A stretch of 7,223 nucleotides of DNA. Source: Acidimicrobiia bacterium (GTDB taxonomy: Bacteria > Actinomycetota > Acidimicrobiia > IMCC26256 > JACDBD01). The notes under the pieces were generated by a model that was given only the letters and a program-made list of their open reading frames with translations, had not been told where the DNA came from and made no database searches. The stretch lies in assembly GCA_031177445.1 (NCBI GenBank), contig JAPSGP010000147.1:1-7223 (forward strand), given 5' to 3'. Positions 6,531 through 7,223 of this stretch are shown piece after piece. Within the stretch, counting starts at the first letter, position 1; the number at the start of each line of letters is the position of its first letter. Made by a program: the position numbers and the translations under genes.

Positions 6531-7223
6531 TCGATTCGCACGACCTCACCCGTCAGCCACGACGACGCGTCGGATGCGAGGAACAGTGCCGCACCGGCGA
6601 TGTCGTCGGGCACACCCAGCCGTTGCAGCGGGAAACGCTGCGCCACGGCATCCTCGTCGTGCTCGTAGAGGGCACGGGCGAACTTGGTCTTGACCAGTCC
6701 CGGTGCGAGCGCGTTCACCCTGACACCGGGTGCCAGCTCGACCGCGAGCTGGCGCGTCAGGTGGATCAGCGCCGCCTTCGACGTGTTGTACATCCCGATT
6801 CCGAGCGACGGACGGATTGCACCAAGAGACGAGACGTTCAGGATCACGCCGCCGTGCTCCTGCATCCACGCCCGCCATGACGCCTGGGCGAGGAAGAGTG
6901 GTCCTTCGATGTTGACCTCGACGATCTTGCGTGCCGCGCGCGCTTCGATGTCGATCAGTGGGCCGAAGGCCGGGTTCGCGGCCGCGTTGTTCACGAGGAC
7001 GTCGAGCCCGCCGAGCTCGGTGACGCAATGAGCGACGCTCGCCTCGATGGCCGCGGGATCGCCGGCCGAGCCCTGGTAGACGGCGACGCCGCCGCCGATC
7101 GCTTCGAGTGCCCGGCGCGTCTCGTCGAGCTCGTCGGCCTTGCGGGCGAGCACGCACACGCTGGCGCCCGCACCGGCGAACGTCTCCGCGATGGCGCGGC
7201 CGATTCCGAGGGTGCCACCTGTG
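6509..7223 (-). CDS. Short-chain dehydrogenase/reductase (SDR), N-terminus beyond window
   Basis: The frame runs from the right edge to a TAG at 6509-6511, giving 237 visible residues of a family usually near 250, so only about 10-15 N-terminal residues are missing. The first visible residues, TGGTLGIGRAI, are the glycine-rich NAD(P)-binding motif, so the true start lies outside; the GTG at 7159 is internal. Counting from that first threonine, NNAA is at 78-81, the catalytic tetrad is Asn104, Ser132 (in NVSS), Tyr145 and Lys149 (YNTSK), and PGLVKT follows in the C-terminal half. The end, GEVVRIDGGAALA, is typical of classical FabG-like SDRs. It should be a cytoplasmic NAD(P)-dependent alcohol/ketone oxidoreductase; the substrate cannot be assigned. 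It is convergent with the FAD oxidoreductase, so an operon with it is excluded. Family assignment is secure. Confidence 0.94.
   Translation of the reverse strand, partial: TGGTLGIGRAIAETFAGAGASVCVLARKADELDETRRALEAIGGGVAVYQGSAGDPAAIEASVAHCVTELGGLDVLVNNAAANPAFGPLIDIEARAARKIVEVNIEGPLFLAQASWRAWMQEHGGVILNVSSLGAIRPSLGIGMYNTSKAALIHLTRQLAVELAPGVRVNALAPGLVKTKFARALYEHDEDAVAQRFPLQRLGVPDDIAGAALFLASDASSWLTGEVVRIDGGAALA

Noticed and set aside
7094..7159. GTG at 7159 as the true start of the SDR gene
   Set aside because: The frame upstream of it encodes the TGGTLGIG cofactor-binding motif, which every functional classical SDR needs, so the start must lie past the window edge.
1..7223. A defence system, mobile element, CRISPR array, tRNA or secondary-metabolite core gene
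   Set aside because: I read both strands and found no transposase, integrase, nuclease, direct-repeat array, tRNA-like fold or PKS/NRPS domains; the ATPase alone is not enough to call a defence system.

Overview
The base composition is very GC-rich, codons end mostly in G or C, GTG starts occur, and a TAnnnT -10 box sits directly against a GTG start. With the protein families present (a cysteine-rich family I associate with mycobacteria and relatives, and a mycothiol-dependent-isomerase-like protein), this points to a chromosomal segment of an Actinomycetota bacterium. An acidimicrobial or mycobacterial-type lineage is possible, but I cannot name a genus. There are no RNA genes, transposases, CRISPR arrays, phage genes or obvious foreign-composition islands. 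The window reads as ordinary, densely packed housekeeping or accessory metabolism.

Layout. (1) Minus strand, from the left edge to 1159: most of a GlcD-type FAD-linked 2-hydroxyacid oxidase/dehydrogenase, its C-terminus cut off by the window. (2) A short divergent spacer (1160-1218) holding -10-like boxes for both directions. (3) Plus strand, 1219-2055 and 2045-2803: a nine-cysteine conserved protein of unknown function that overlaps by 11 bp a DinB/MDMPI-fold protein (TIGR03084-like) with an intact His/Glu/His metal triad. (4) Plus strand, 2852-5035: a 727-residue P-loop ATPase with a GNAT-like middle portion and a C-terminal helix-turn-helix-like segment. (5) Plus strand, 5088-6488: an FAD-dependent monooxygenase-like oxidoreductase. 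Its Shine-Dalgarno sequence lies inside a perfect 9-bp hairpin. (6) Minus strand, 6509 to the right edge: a short-chain dehydrogenase/reductase (SDR) lacking only its extreme N-terminus. It converges on gene 5 across a 20-bp gap containing the start of a strong 15-bp stem-loop, a likely terminator.

The four plus-strand genes are close enough (-11, 48 and 52 bp) to form one transcription unit, although the 48- and 52-bp gaps could also hold separate promoters. The tightest unit is the cysteine-rich protein with the DinB-like protein (translationally coupled). The ATPase and the FAD oxidoreductase form a plausible regulator/enzyme pair. I do not see a convincing new defence, mobile or biosynthetic system. 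The items most worth checking are the SD-masking hairpin before the FAD oxidoreductase, the large ATPase next to it, the possible leaderless start of the cysteine-rich protein, and the terminator hairpin that also encodes the SDR C-terminus.
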